NCBI GenBank assembly: GCA_944343275.1
Contig: CALVMH010000008.1
Coordinates: forward strand, 20,335 to 84,334
Source of the DNA: an uncultured Clostridia bacterium
GTDB taxonomy: Bacteria > Bacillota > Clostridia > Christensenellales > Borkfalkiaceae
Direction of reading: 5' to 3'
DNA: 64,000 nt
Part shown: piece after piece, positions 16,826-25,401 of the stretch
Layout: each line of letters starts with the position of its first letter
How positions within the stretch are numbered: position 1 is the stretch's first letter
Notes under the pieces: generated by a model
Told to the model about the DNA's origin: nothing
Seen by the model: the letters and a program-made list of their open reading frames with translations, nothing else
Database searches by the model: none
Made by a program: the position numbers and the translations under genes

Positions 16826-18745
16826 TCATTGATATTTGGAATTGACGCGCATGGCGTTGAGGATGGCGAGCACCGCTACGCCGACGTCTCCGAACACGGC
16901 AAGCCACATGTTGGCGATGCCGACCGCCGAAAGAATGAGGATGGCGACTTTGATGGCGATGGAAAAGACGATGTTTTCAAAGACGATCGCCATTGTCTTT
17001 CGGGCAATGCGTTTGGCAAGGGGGAGCCCGCGTAGGTCGTCCTTCATGAGTACGATGTCGCTTGCTTCGATCGCCGCATCGCTTCCGACGCCTCCCATGG
17101 CAATACCGATGTCCGAGCGCATCAGCACGGGCGCATCGTTGATGCCGTCGCCGACGAAACACAATACATCCTTCGGCTTCTTTTCTGTGAGCATGCGTTC
17201 CGCTTCCGCTACTTTGTCCTGCGGCAAAAGGGAGGCGCGATAGCCCGTCAAGCCCGTTTCCGTTGCCACATTCTTTGCAATCGCTGCATTGTCGCCCGTC
17301 AGCATAAAGGTCTTACAGCCCATCGTATTAAGCGCGCCGGCAACTTCTTTTGCCTCAGGTTTGATTTCATCCGTAATGAGCAGGGAACCGATGAAGGTAC
17401 CGTTTCTTGCCACATAGACGACCGTTCCGACGTCTGTCTCGCGGCAAAAGGGGATGCCGTGTTCCTCCATCAGTTTTTCATTGCCGCAGAGGATGACGTC
17501 TCCGTCTTTTTCTGCGATGATGCCGGCTCCCGCCACATTTGTGAGCGTGTAGCCCTTATCCGTCGGCTTCCCGTAGCGTGCGGCAATGGATTGTGCGATG
17601 GGGTGATTGGAGGCATGTTCCGCAAGGGCGGCAAGCCGCAGTACCTCGTCGGCGTTGTTTGCGGGGGTAATTTTTGTGATGGCAAAGTTTCCCTTGGTGA
17701 GCGTGCCCGTCTTATCGAACACAAAGATGTTTGCCCGATCAAACTTTTCGAGATAGTTGGAACCTTTCACGAGGATGCCGTACTTTGATGCCGCGCCGAT
17801 GCCTGCAAAGAAGGAGAGAGGGATGGAGATGACAAGCGCACACGGGCAGGACACGACGAGGAAGGCGAGGGCACGGTAGACCCATGTGGACCAATCGCCC
17901 GTGATAAGCCCCGGAAGGACGGCGAGCAGCAGCGCCACGCCGCAGACGATCGGGGTATAGAATTTTGCAAATCGTGTGATGAAGTTTTCTGCCTTGGATT
18001 TTTGTCCGGCGGCGTTCTCGACAAGTTCCAAAATTTTGGAGACGGTCGAATCATAAAAGGTTTTTTCGACGCGCACATACAGCTGCGACGTCAGGTTGAC
18101 GCTGCCGCTGATCACTTCACTTCCCGCTTCCGCTTCCTGCGGGAGCGATTCCCCCGTCAAAGCCTTTGTATCGAGCGTCGAAGCCCCTTTGATGACCACG
18201 CCGTCCAGCGGTACCCGCTCCCCCGGATTGATGAGGATGGTATCACCGACGCACACTTCGGCGGGATCGGTCTTTTCATACGAGCCGTCCGCCCGCAGAA
18301 GGTTTGCATAGTCGGGGCGGATATCCATCAGACCCGCGATCGACTTTCTTGATTTTCCCGTAGCATACCCTTGAAACCACTCGCCGACCTGATAGAACAA
18401 CAGCACGGCGCAGGCTTCGTCGAACCCTTCGATGGGCTGCCCCGTTACGCCGCGGTAGATGGCGAGCGCAAAGGCGCCCACGGTGGCAATGCACATCAGG
18501 AAATTTTCATCCAGGACTTGCCCGTGCAGAATGTTGCGCAGTGCTTTCCACAGGACATCGTAGCCGATCAGAAGATAGACGGCGAGATACAGGCAGAAGG
18601 GGAACACCCATGCCGCGCTGCCCTGAAACACACTGCCGAGAACGACGGTTTTATCAATGATAAAGAGGACGAGAAAGAGGAAAAGCGCAACGCAGATGCG
18701 GATGAGCGCGCGTCGTTCCTTTGTGCTCATGGAGGATGGTTTCAT
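16826..18745 (-). CDS. P1B-type heavy-metal ATPase (Zn/Cd/Pb exporter type), without HMA domain
   Basis: About 639 residues. Seen: six or more TM helices, the actuator motif ALTGES, the metal-binding CPC in [10 protein letters not shown] (about residue 299), phosphorylation motif DKTGTLT (about residue 343), the GDGINDAP hinge, and a C-terminal [15 protein letters not shown] helix like that of Zn/Cd/Pb pumps of the CadA/ZntA group. It exports divalent metal at the expense of ATP. There is no N-terminal metal-binding domain; that domain is encoded by the separate gene just upstream. I chose ATG 18745, with AAGGTG before it, over GTG 18754. Confidence 0.93.
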   Translation of the reverse strand: MKPSSMSTKERRALIRICVALFLFLVLFIIDKTVVLGSVFQGSAAWVFPFCLYLAVYLLIGYDVLWKALRNILHGQVLDENFLMCIATVGAFALAIYRGVTGQPIEGFDEACAVLLFYQVGEWFQGYATGKSRKSIAGLMDIRPDYANLLRADGSYEKTDPAEVCVGDTILINPGERVPLDGVVIKGASTLDTKALTGESLPQEAEAGSEVISGSVNLTSQLYVRVEKTFYDSTVSKILELVENAAGQKSKAENFITRFAKFYTPIVCGVALLLAVLPGLITGDWSTWVYRALAFLVVSCPCALVISIPLSFFAGIGAASKYGILVKGSNYLEKFDRANIFVFDKTGTLTKGNFAITKITPANNADEVLRLAALAEHASNHPIAQSIAARYGKPTDKGYTLTNVAGAGIIAEKDGDVILCGNEKLMEEHGIPFCRETDVGTVVYVARNGTFIGSLLITDEIKPEAKEVAGALNTMGCKTFMLTGDNAAIAKNVATETGLTGYRASLLPQDKVAEAERMLTEKKPKDVLCFVGDGINDAPVLMRSDIGIAMGGVGSDAAIEASDIVLMKDDLRGLPLAKRIARKTMAIVFENIVFSIAIKVAILILSAVGIANMWLAVFGDVGVAVLAILNAMRVNSKYQ

Positions 18746-18757
18746 GCATTTCACCTT

Positions 18758-18976
18758 TTACAGAAGAATGCGGCAGTCGGGCTCTATTTTGCGGCACGCC
18801 TTGATCGCCTTTTGCAGGACGTCCTCAAAACGGTCGTCCTCCGCCTCCAACGCCATGCGCTGCGTCATAAAACTGATACTGACCGCGCGGACGCCGTCGA
18901 TTTTGGCGATGGCGCGCTCCATCTTTGCGGCGCAGTTGGCGCAATCGAGGTCTTCGAGTTTGTAAGTTTTTTTCAT
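18758..18976 (-). CDS. Stand-alone heavy-metal-associated (HMA) domain protein
   Basis: A 72-residue protein with the HMA fold pattern: KLEDLDCANCAAKMERAI (metal-binding CxxC in a D-C-A-N-C motif, about residues 11-15) and alternating beta/alpha segments. The DCANC form is the version usually fused to the N-terminus of CadA-type pumps, so this is probably the detached metal-sensing or chaperone domain of the pump 12 bases downstream. A GGAGG site precedes the start. A TTGAACA/TGTTCAA operator lies just upstream. Confidence 0.88.
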   Translation of the reverse strand: MKKTYKLEDLDCANCAAKMERAIAKIDGVRAVSISFMTQRMALEAEDDRFEDVLQKAIKACRKIEPDCRILL

Positions 18977-19006
18977 TGCATTCCTCCGAAATGAATATTT
19001 ATTTTG

Positions 19007-19022
19007 TTGAACAACTGTTCAA
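19007..19022. promoter_or_regulatory. ArsR-type operator upstream of the HMA/P1B-ATPase genes
   Basis: Perfect inverted repeat TTGAACA-AC-TGTTCAA. The arms are identical to those of the operator at 19411-19434 in the arsR promoter, so the same repressor probably controls both units. Confidence 0.7.
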
Positions 19023-19033
19023 ATATACACTGT

Positions 19034-19058
19034 TGAAAAACAGGGAAGCTCCCTGTTA
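19034..19058 (-). terminator. Terminator of the arsR gene
   Basis: Stem AACAGGGA/TCCCTGTT with a 3-base loop followed on the minus strand by a run of five T. It overlaps the arsR stop codon and separates the regulator from the pump genes. Confidence 0.7.
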
Positions 19059-19394
19059 TCGTTCTTCGTTGACGTGTGTAAGCCCGTATTCCATGATTTT
19101 TGTGACGTGGTCGTCGTCAAGGGAATAGCGGACCTCCTTGCCTTCTTTTTTGCCTTTGACGAGTTTTGCGCCGCGCAGAACGCGCAGCTGATGGGAAATG
19201 GCAGAGTCGCTCATGCCAAGCGCTTCGGCAAGTTCTCCGACATACATATCCCGCACTTGCAGACAGCTCAAGATTTTTGCGCGCGTCGGGTCGCCGAAGT
19301 TCTTGAAGAGCGCGGCAAGTTCATAGATGGTATCGTCATCCGGCAAAAGGGCGCGGAGCTCGCCGCGGGCGGGCGCGTCGGATCGGTTCGTCAT
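19056..19394 (-). CDS. ArsR/SmtB-family metal-sensing repressor
   Basis: A 112-residue winged-helix protein: an N-terminal Asp/Glu region, FKNFGDPTRAKILSCL, the recognition helix LGMSDSAISHQLRVLR, the wing GKKEGKEVRYSL and a C-terminal DDDHVTKIMEYGLTHV helix whose Asp/His pattern resembles the alpha-5 metal site of CzrA/SmtB. It likely represses the efflux genes until Zn or Cd binds. ATG 19394 has AAGGAG six bases upstream and was preferred over an upstream in-frame ATG at 19418. Its own promoter carries an operator, implying autoregulation. Confidence 0.9.
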   Translation of the reverse strand: MTNRSDAPARGELRALLPDDDTIYELAALFKNFGDPTRAKILSCLQVRDMYVGELAEALGMSDSAISHQLRVLRGAKLVKGKKEGKEVRYSLDDDHVTKIMEYGLTHVNEER

Positions 19395-19410
19395 GACATC
19401 TCCTTTATAA

Positions 19411-19434
19411 TTGAACACATTTTCAAATGTTCAA
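19411..19434. promoter_or_regulatory. ArsR-type operator in the arsR promoter
   Basis: Inverted repeat TTGAACA-N10-TGTTCAA immediately downstream of the arsR -10 box, where a bound repressor would block transcription. The spacing (10) differs from that of the second operator (2). Confidence 0.65.
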
Positions 19435-19438
19435 TTAC

Positions 19439-19467
19439 ATTATACGCTGCAATATGCTGTTTGTCAA
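19439..19467 (-). promoter_or_regulatory. arsR promoter
   Basis: On the minus strand TTGACA (19467-19462), a 17-base spacer and TATAAT (19444-19439), a full consensus promoter. Confidence 0.8.
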
Positions 19468-19524
19468 CTGTTTTTTGAAAATTCAGTTAAAAAATATCAA
19501 GACTTCAAAAGTGACCGTAAATGG

Positions 19525-19552
19525 AAAATGACCGAACGAGTTCGGTCATTAT
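19525..19552 (-). terminator. Probable terminator after metA
   Basis: Stem AATGACCGAA/TTCGGTCATT with a CGAG loop (19527-19550), just after the metA stop; the trailing T run is short. Confidence 0.6.
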
Positions 19553-19553
19553 T

Positions 19554-20465
19554 TCATGGATCAAGTTTGTAAGGTGTTGTCTGATAGACAAAGTTGAGCC
19601 AATTGTTATAAAAGAGGTTGGCGGTCGAAGACCAATTCATATTGACGGCATTGTCCGATTTGTCTGCGAAATAACAGAAAGGACGGCGGATGTCGAGACC
19701 TTTTTGCAGATCGCGTTCATATTCCTTTTTCAGGGTATCGCGGTCGTATTCCATGTGTCCGAGAACGAACACCCGACGGTGGTCCGTGCTGCTGATGACG
19801 GAGACGCCTGCTCGGTGAGAAGTCGCAAGAATTTTCAAGCGGGGGTCCTTGCGCACATCAGCCTCGCGTACCGTCGAATGGCGGGAATGGCACATGTGAA
19901 ATTCGTCGGAAATGCCCCGCATGAGGGGATCGGGCATGTCAAAGTGCTCTTTCCGATGGGAAAATACGCCGAAGAGCTTGTGCGCAAGGGGATGTTTGCG
20001 GATGCCGTAAAAATGATACAGTGCCGCCATGGCGCCCCAGCAGATAAAGATGGTCGACGTGACATTGGTCTGCGTCCAGTCGAACATGCGGACGAGCTCA
20101 TCCCAATAGGCGACGTCGGAAAATGCCATGTCTTCGACGGGTGCACCCGTCACGATCATTCCGTCGAAATGCTTGTTTCGGACGGTTTCGAAGGACTGAT
20201 AGAACCTGCCGAGATATTCCGCTTCGGTATTGCGCGAGCGGTAGCTTTCCGTGTGGATGAGCGTGATGTTGACCTGCAAAGGGGAATTGGACAGCAGGCG
20301 CATGAACTGTGTCTCCGTTTCCTTCTTTGTCGGCATCAGGTTGAGGATGGCGATCTCGATGGGGCGGATGTCCTGCGAGACGGCGCGCTCCTTGTCCATC
20401 ACGAAGATGCGTTCCGATTGCAGAACGGAGTATGCCGGGATGTTGCGGTCAATGACGATGGGCAT
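19554..20465 (-). CDS. metA: Homoserine O-acetyltransferase (MetA family)
   Basis: A 303-residue MetA-family protein with MPTKKETE, the catalytic cysteine in FICWGAMAA and histidine in LGHMEYD. The specificity position in VTGAPVE is glutamate, which in characterised MetA proteins favours acetyl-CoA over succinyl-CoA. It makes O-acetylhomoserine, the substrate of the sulfhydrylase encoded 14 bases upstream. ATG 20465 gives the standard MPIVIDRNIPAY start; the longer open frame overlaps metY and was not used. It is the last gene of the secG-rnr-smpB-metY-metA run. Confidence 0.93.
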   Translation of the reverse strand: MPIVIDRNIPAYSVLQSERIFVMDKERAVSQDIRPIEIAILNLMPTKKETETQFMRLLSNSPLQVNITLIHTESYRSRNTEAEYLGRFYQSFETVRNKHFDGMIVTGAPVEDMAFSDVAYWDELVRMFDWTQTNVTSTIFICWGAMAALYHFYGIRKHPLAHKLFGVFSHRKEHFDMPDPLMRGISDEFHMCHSRHSTVREADVRKDPRLKILATSHRAGVSVISSTDHRRVFVLGHMEYDRDTLKKEYERDLQKGLDIRRPFCYFADKSDNAVNMNWSSTANLFYNNWLNFVYQTTPYKLDP

Positions 20466-20479
20466 GGCATTCTTCCTTT

Positions 20480-21751
20480 TCAGACATGAGAAAGCGCTTG
20501 GGTGAGGTCGGCGATCAGATCGTCGACGTTTTCTATGCCGACGGAGAGCCGCACGAGGTTGGGGGCAATGCCCGCAGCGCTGAGCTGATCTTCGGAGAGC
20601 TGGCGGTGGGTGGTCGAAGCGGGGTGCAGAACGCAGCTTCGGACGTCGGCGACGTGCGTTTCCTGCGTGGCGATGTGCAGATGTTCCATAAAGCGTGCAC
20701 ACGCCCCGACATCTCCGCGGATGCCGAAGCTCATCATTCCGCCCGTTCCCTTGGGCAGATATTTTTTGGCGAGCGCATAATGTCTGTCTCCCTGCAAAGC
20801 GGCATAGCGTACCCATTCTATCTTGGGATGTTTTGCAAGGAAGGCGGCGATCTGTTCGGCATTGCGGCTGTGCCGTTCCATTCTGAGGGCGAGCGTATCA
20901 CTGCCGAGCAGCGTATAGAAGGCGTTCTGCGGGCTCATGACAGCGCCCGTATCGCGCATCATCTGCGCACGGCACTTGACGCCGAAGGGTGCGGCAAGAT
21001 CCGCATAGACAAGTCCGTGATAGCTTTCATCCGGGACATTGAAGGCGGGATAGCGGGGATTGTCTTTATAGAGGAACTTTCCGCCGTCCACGATCATTCC
21101 GCCCAGCGCCGCGGCATGTCCGTCCATGTATTTGCTGGTGGAATGCACAACGATGTCTGCGCCCAATGCAAGCGGACGGCACAGAACGGGCGTTGCAAGC
21201 GTATTGTCCACCACAAACAGAACGCCGTGACGTTTGCAGATCGCAGAGATCTTGTCAAAATCCAGCACGACGATGGCGGGGTTGGCGATCGTTTCCGCAA
21301 AGACAAACTTGGTCTTACCGTCAATGAGTTTTTCGATGTCCTCTGCGGGGGCGTCGGCATCGAAAAAGCGCCCTTCGATGCCGAACTTTTTCAGCGTCGT
21401 CGAAAAGAGGTTAAAGGTGCCGCCGTAAATTTCTCCTGCCGTCACGATATTGTCGCCCGCTTCGCACAGCGTCATTGCCGTCAGTAAAAGGGCGGACATG
21501 CCCGAAGAACAGCCGATGCCGCAGACACCGCCTTCAAGGGCGGCGATCTTTTTTTCCAGCGTATCAACGGTGGGGTTTGCAAGGCGGGAATAGAAGAATC
21601 CTTCCCGTTTCAGATCGAACAGGTCCGCCATTACCTGCGAATCACCGTAAAAAAAGGTGGTGCTTTGCACGATGGGGGGGATGCGGCTTTCGCCCGTTTC
21701 GGGTCGATAGCCCGCTTGTACGCACAGTGTTTCGATGTGTTCTTTCATCAT
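20480..21751 (-). CDS. metY: O-acetylhomoserine sulfhydrylase (Cys/Met-metabolism PLP enzyme)
   Basis: A 423-residue PLP enzyme. Seen: PPIVQSTTF, YSRLANPTVDTLEKKIAALEGG, and the PLP-lysine motif HSTSKYMDGHAAALGG. It makes homocysteine from O-acetylhomoserine and sulfide. Its ATG overlaps the smpB stop (ATGATG/TGA), with GGAGG just upstream, so it is translationally coupled to a translation-quality gene. The pairing with an acetyl-type MetA supports acetylhomoserine as the substrate. Other Cys/Met family activities (cystathionine synthase or lyase) are less likely given the length and context. Confidence 0.92.
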   Translation of the reverse strand: MMKEHIETLCVQAGYRPETGESRIPPIVQSTTFFYGDSQVMADLFDLKREGFFYSRLANPTVDTLEKKIAALEGGVCGIGCSSGMSALLLTAMTLCEAGDNIVTAGEIYGGTFNLFSTTLKKFGIEGRFFDADAPAEDIEKLIDGKTKFVFAETIANPAIVVLDFDKISAICKRHGVLFVVDNTLATPVLCRPLALGADIVVHSTSKYMDGHAAALGGMIVDGGKFLYKDNPRYPAFNVPDESYHGLVYADLAAPFGVKCRAQMMRDTGAVMSPQNAFYTLLGSDTLALRMERHSRNAEQIAAFLAKHPKIEWVRYAALQGDRHYALAKKYLPKGTGGMMSFGIRGDVGACARFMEHLHIATQETHVADVRSCVLHPASTTHRQLSEDQLSAAGIAPNLVRLSVGIENVDDLIADLTQALSHV

Positions 21752-22209
21752 CTTGCCTCCATTTCTTTGACCGCGCGGTCCAATGCGCGCTTTTGTTCGC
21801 GTTCCGCGATCGTCTTACGCTTGTCATAGGCGTGTTTGCCCTTGCACAGTGCGATCTCGGCTTTGACGAGCGCGCCGTGGAAATATAATTTCAGCGGGAC
21901 GAGTGTGTAGCCGCGTTCGTTGACCTTTCCGACGATTTTGGAGATCTCCGCGCGGTTGAGGAGAAGTTTGCGTTCCCTGCGCGAATCGCGCGTGGAGAAC
22001 GCGCCGCTCTTGTCGTAAACGGCGATGTGCATATTTTTGAGAAACACTTCGCCGCCGCGGATCTCGCAAAAACTTTCGCCGAGAGAAGCCCTGCCTGCCC
22101 GCAGCGATTTGACCTCCGCGCCTTCGAGCACGATGCCTGCCTGATAGCGCTCTTCGATGAAGTATTCAAAGGATGCCGATTTATTGACGGCGATGGTCTT
22201 GCCTTGCAT
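21748..22209 (-). CDS. smpB: SsrA-binding protein SmpB
   Basis: A 153-residue OB-fold protein with NKSASFEYFIEERYQAGI, LEGAEVKSLRAGRASL, and the basic C-terminal tail GKHAYDKRKTIAEREQKR. It delivers tmRNA to stalled ribosomes. The start ATG 22209 has GGAGGG seven bases upstream; an in-frame ATG at 22224 inside rnr is less well placed. smpB directly after rnr matches the common Firmicutes secG-rnr-smpB order; no ssrA gene is seen nearby. Confidence 0.95.
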   Translation of the reverse strand: MQGKTIAVNKSASFEYFIEERYQAGIVLEGAEVKSLRAGRASLGESFCEIRGGEVFLKNMHIAVYDKSGAFSTRDSRRERKLLLNRAEISKIVGKVNERGYTLVPLKLYFHGALVKAEIALCKGKHAYDKRKTIAEREQKRALDRAVKEMEAR

Positions 22210-22210
22210 G

Positions 22211-24307
22211 TTATCGCCCTCCATCCTGAAGGAGCAGGCGGAACTGCACGCGCCGTGTTCCCCAATCTACTTCGGCGACCTTGACGCGGACGCATTCGCC
22301 CAGATGGAAGGAGTTGCGCATCCCGCGCAGGAGAAAGCGCTCCTCTACAAATTCATAGCTGTCATCCGGCAATGTTTCGATGGGGATGAGCCCTTCCACG
22401 GTGTTGGCAAGTTCCGCAAAGATGCCGAAGGACGTAACGCCCGAAATGGTCGCGTCGTACTCTTCGCCGATCTTGTCCTGCATGTAGGCAACGGTATACA
22501 GCGCATCTACGTCCCGTTCCGCTTCGGTGGCGTTCCTTTCGCAGGCGGAGGAACGGACGGCGGCTTCCGTTACAAATTTTTTGTATTTTTCCCGCGTCTT
22601 TTCGGGGGAAAGAAAACTTTCCTTGATGATGCGGTGGATACAAAGATCGGGATAGCGGCGGATGGGGGAGGTAAAATGACAGTAACATGCGGAGGCGAGC
22701 CCGAAATGTCCGACATTTTCGGGTGAATACGCCGCCTTCATCATGGAACGCAGCATCACACGGTTGACCAGCGAATAGAGCGGAGAATCTTCCAGAGAAC
22801 GCAACAGGTCCTGATAATCCTTGGGGCTGACATCCGACGGATCGAATTTTGCCCGCACGCCCGCTTCCCGCAGAAATGTGAAAAAGTCCTGCGCCTTTTC
22901 TTCGTTCGGCTGTTCATGCACGCGGTATACGAACGGCATCCCTTTTTGCGTCATGAGTTCCGCGACACTCTCGTTGGCAAGCACCATGAATTGCTCGATC
23001 ATCTCATGCGAAATGGTGCGTTCATAATCGGGAATGGAGATCTTTCCGTTCTCGTAGAGGATCTTCGCTTCCTTGACGTCAAGCGTGATCCCGCCCCTTG
23101 CCGACCGCTTTTTTTGCAGGATACGCGTGAGGCGCACGGCGGTCTCCACAAACCCGATCATGTCCGGATATTTTTCGCGCATCGCTTTGTCGCCCTCGGC
23201 GATCGCCGTGACTTCATGATAGGTCATGCGGTGCGCGGAGCAGATCACGGAGGGCATGACGCGCTTTTCAAGCACCTTGCCGCGCTCATCTACCGTCATG
23301 AAGCATGACAGGGTGAGGCGCGGAACGCCCTCGTTCAGGGAACAGATGTCGTTGGAGAGGGCGGTGGGGAGCATCGGCAGGACGCGGTCGGGAAAATAGA
23401 CGCTCGTCCCGCGGGAAAATGCCTCGTTATCGATGGCGCCGCGCCATTTGACATAGTGTGAAACGTCGGCGATGTGCACGCCGAGATAAAATTTTCCGCC
23501 CTCTTTGCGCACGGAAACGGCGTCGTCGATGTCGCGCGTGTCCTCCCCGTCCACCGTGACGATGAGTTCGTTCCGAAGGTCGATGCGGCCGGAAAGGTCG
23601 TCGAGAGGGGAGCGTTTTGCCTGATGTTCTGCCTCGGCGAGAACTTCTTCCGGGAATTGTTCTTTCAGATCGTGGGCGCGGATGAGCGCGCGTTCCTCAA
23701 CAAAGAAGTCGCCGCTTTCGCCGAGGACTTCCACGATCTCTCCCGTCGGCATGCGGCCTTCGAAGGAGCGGATGCGCGCAACGGCTTTTACGCCGTCTGC
23801 GGCGCCCTTGCACCTGTCGCTCGGAATAAAAACATCGTCGCAGAATTTTCTGTCGTCGGGATGAAGAGTGCCGCCCGTCCGCTCACGGCGGAAGGTGCCG
23901 ACAAGTTCGCGGTTTCCGCGCTGCAACACGGCAAGCACTTCGCCCTCGTCGCTCAATCCGCGGCGGCTTTTGGGGAATGCCAGCACGGTGTCCTTGTTAT
24001 AGGCGCCGCGCAGCGCGCGGTGCGGGATAAACAAATCGCTGAAAGCGGGATCGTCGGGGACGAAAAAACCAAACCCGCGCTCGTTCCCGGAGATGACACC
24101 GCGCATGGCTCCAAACTGCTCGGCGGTGCCCATGCGCCCTTTCAGATCGGAGAGCAGTTCTCCTTCGCGCACGAGAGAAGCGAGAATATTTTCGACGGCG
24201 GCAGCGGCTTTGCCTTTCAGCCGCAGTTTTTTAGCGATCTCATTCGGAGTGAGAAGCGCGAACGAGCCGTCGCGGATTTTTTCCAGCAATGATCGTTTTG
24301 CGTCCAT
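22211..24307 (-). CDS. rnr: Ribonuclease R
   Basis: A 698-residue 3'-5' exoribonuclease. It has an N-terminal helix-turn-helix and cold-shock/OB domains (GFGFFVPDD), the RNB catalytic domain with VDGEDTRDIDDAV (about residues 253-265, catalytic Asp residues), and a C-terminal S1 domain (EEYDATISGVTSFGIFAEL). It degrades structured RNA and helps remove mRNA during trans-translation, consistent with smpB just downstream. Size and domain order are normal for the family. Confidence 0.95.
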   Translation of the reverse strand: MDAKRSLLEKIRDGSFALLTPNEIAKKLRLKGKAAAAVENILASLVREGELLSDLKGRMGTAEQFGAMRGVISGNERGFGFFVPDDPAFSDLFIPHRALRGAYNKDTVLAFPKSRRGLSDEGEVLAVLQRGNRELVGTFRRERTGGTLHPDDRKFCDDVFIPSDRCKGAADGVKAVARIRSFEGRMPTGEIVEVLGESGDFFVEERALIRAHDLKEQFPEEVLAEAEHQAKRSPLDDLSGRIDLRNELIVTVDGEDTRDIDDAVSVRKEGGKFYLGVHIADVSHYVKWRGAIDNEAFSRGTSVYFPDRVLPMLPTALSNDICSLNEGVPRLTLSCFMTVDERGKVLEKRVMPSVICSAHRMTYHEVTAIAEGDKAMREKYPDMIGFVETAVRLTRILQKKRSARGGITLDVKEAKILYENGKISIPDYERTISHEMIEQFMVLANESVAELMTQKGMPFVYRVHEQPNEEKAQDFFTFLREAGVRAKFDPSDVSPKDYQDLLRSLEDSPLYSLVNRVMLRSMMKAAYSPENVGHFGLASACYCHFTSPIRRYPDLCIHRIIKESFLSPEKTREKYKKFVTEAAVRSSACERNATEAERDVDALYTVAYMQDKIGEEYDATISGVTSFGIFAELANTVEGLIPIETLPDDSYEFVEERFLLRGMRNSFHLGECVRVKVAEVDWGTRRVQFRLLLQDGGR

Positions 24308-24335
24308 ATATCAATGAAAATCCTTTCGGTTAGAA

Positions 24336-24366
24336 AAAAACGGACCGCCCAAAGCCGCCCGTTTCA
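24336..24366 (-). terminator. Possible attenuator between secG and rnr
   Basis: On the minus strand AAACGG ... CCGTTT with a GC-rich loop, followed by a T run. The stem is short and partly unpaired, so partial read-through into rnr is expected. Confidence 0.4.
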
Positions 24367-24389
24367 AGATGATCCGCATAGCCGTCCGC

Positions 24390-24707
24390 TTATTCCACGG
24401 GACCCCAGATCGCAGGGATCTGCAGGATGAAGAAGACGATCGCAAGTACGGCGAGCACCGCGAGGCAGATGATCGTCCACATCTTGAGTTTGGATTCGAT
24501 GGAACGGCCCTTGTTTTTGCCGTAGAACGTTTCGCTCGTTCCGCCGAGTGCATCGATACCCTGCGAGTTGCCGGGCTGCAGCATGACAAGGATGACGGCA
24601 GCGAGCGCCGCGACCGCCATGAGGACGACCAGCGTGTAGTTGATCGCATAGTAAACGGATTCCAGACTCTCCGGTTCGAATATGGCGGGAACAAGAAGAT
24701 TCAACAC
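24390..24707 (-). CDS. secG: Preprotein translocase subunit SecG
   Basis: About 105 residues with two TM helices (YTLVVLMAVAALAAVILVML and WTIICLAVLAVLAIVFFIL) flanking the cytoplasmic loop QPGNSQGIDALGGTSETFYGKNKGR, the SecG signature. It is part of the SecYEG channel. The start is uncertain: no ATG is well placed after the promoter at 24745-24773, and I propose GTG 24707, about 10 bases after AAAGGA. Upstream ATGs at 24770 or so fall in the promoter. Confidence 0.85.
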   Translation of the reverse strand: MLNLLVPAIFEPESLESVYYAINYTLVVLMAVAALAAVILVMLQPGNSQGIDALGGTSETFYGKNKGRSIESKLKMWTIICLAVLAVLAIVFFILQIPAIWGPVE

Positions 24708-24744
24708 GATACGATATTCCTTTATCTTGTAAAATACGTTGGAA

Positions 24745-24773
24745 AGTATACCATATCCGCGCAGAAAACACAA
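24745..24773 (-). promoter_or_regulatory. Promoter of the secG-rnr-smpB-metY-metA operon
   Basis: On the minus strand TTGTGT (24773-24768), a 17-base spacer and TATACT (24750-24745). Confidence 0.6.
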
Positions 24774-24856
24774 CTTTTTTTGCGCCTGTTTGCGAAAGAA
24801 GTCTCAATTTTCAAAAAAAAAATTCTTTACAGTATCGTCATGTCTGTCGCAGGGGA

Positions 24857-24885
24857 TTGACATTTGTGCATACGGGGAGTATAAT
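24857..24885 (+). promoter_or_regulatory. Consensus promoter predicting a leaderless mRNA
   Basis: TTGACA at 24857-24862, a 17-base spacer and TATAAT at 24880-24885. The start codon is at 24895, so transcription would begin about 0-3 bases before it; there is no Shine-Dalgarno sequence. Confidence 0.8.
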
Positions 24886-24894
24886 AATTCCGAT

Positions 24895-25401
24895 ATGGAC
24901 AATCTCGTTCTTATCGGGATGCCGTCATCCGGGAAGAGCACGGCGGGCGTCCTGCTTGCGAAAAAAATCGGGTATGGATTTATCGATACCGATCTTATCA
25001 TTCAGGGCGAGCAGGGGGCGCTCCTAGCCGACATCATTGCCCGCGAAGGGGCGGATGGATTCATCGCCATCGAAGAGCGGGTGAACGCGGGGCTTATGGC
25101 GCAGAGATGCGTGATCGCCACCGGCGGGAGCGTCTGCTATTCCGAACGCGCGATGCGGCATCTGAAAACGCTCGGAACGGTCGTCTATCTACAATTGAGT
25201 GAGGAAGAGGTCGCGCGCCGCATTCCCAGCCTTATCCGGCGCGGCGTCGTCATGCGGGGGGATGTTACGACGCTGGAAGCGCTCTATCGTCAGCGCGTGC
25301 CGCTCTATGAGCGGTATGCGGATGTGACCGTCGTTTGCGACGGTCACACGGTCGACGAGACGGTGGGCGAGATCGCGGCGGCTACCGGTTTTACGATATG
25401 A
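24895..25401 (+). CDS. Shikimate-kinase-like P-loop kinase
   Basis: A 168-residue P-loop kinase with Walker A GMPSSGKST (residues ~7-15), the DTDLIIQ motif and YRQRVPLYERYAD near the C-terminus, the shikimate kinase plan. Two substrate features differ: the usual F-R-x-x-E shikimate-binding arginine is replaced (GFIAIEE) and the G-G-G motif reads TGGSVCY. Clostridial proteins of this type are routinely called shikimate kinase, but the arginine loss leaves the substrate open. ATG 24895 is leaderless. Its stop overlaps the panE-like start (ATGA). Confidence 0.75.
   Translation: MDNLVLIGMPSSGKSTAGVLLAKKIGYGFIDTDLIIQGEQGALLADIIAREGADGFIAIEERVNAGLMAQRCVIATGGSVCYSERAMRHLKTLGTVVYLQLSEEEVARRIPSLIRRGVVMRGDVTTLEALYRQRVPLYERYADVTVVCDGHTVDETVGEIAAATGFTI

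Noticed and set aside
19577-19590. GTCTGATAGAC as a possible further copy of the dispersed palindrome
   Set aside because: It lies in metA, is only a short inverted repeat, and lacks the TATGTC/GACATA arms and AGTA flanks.
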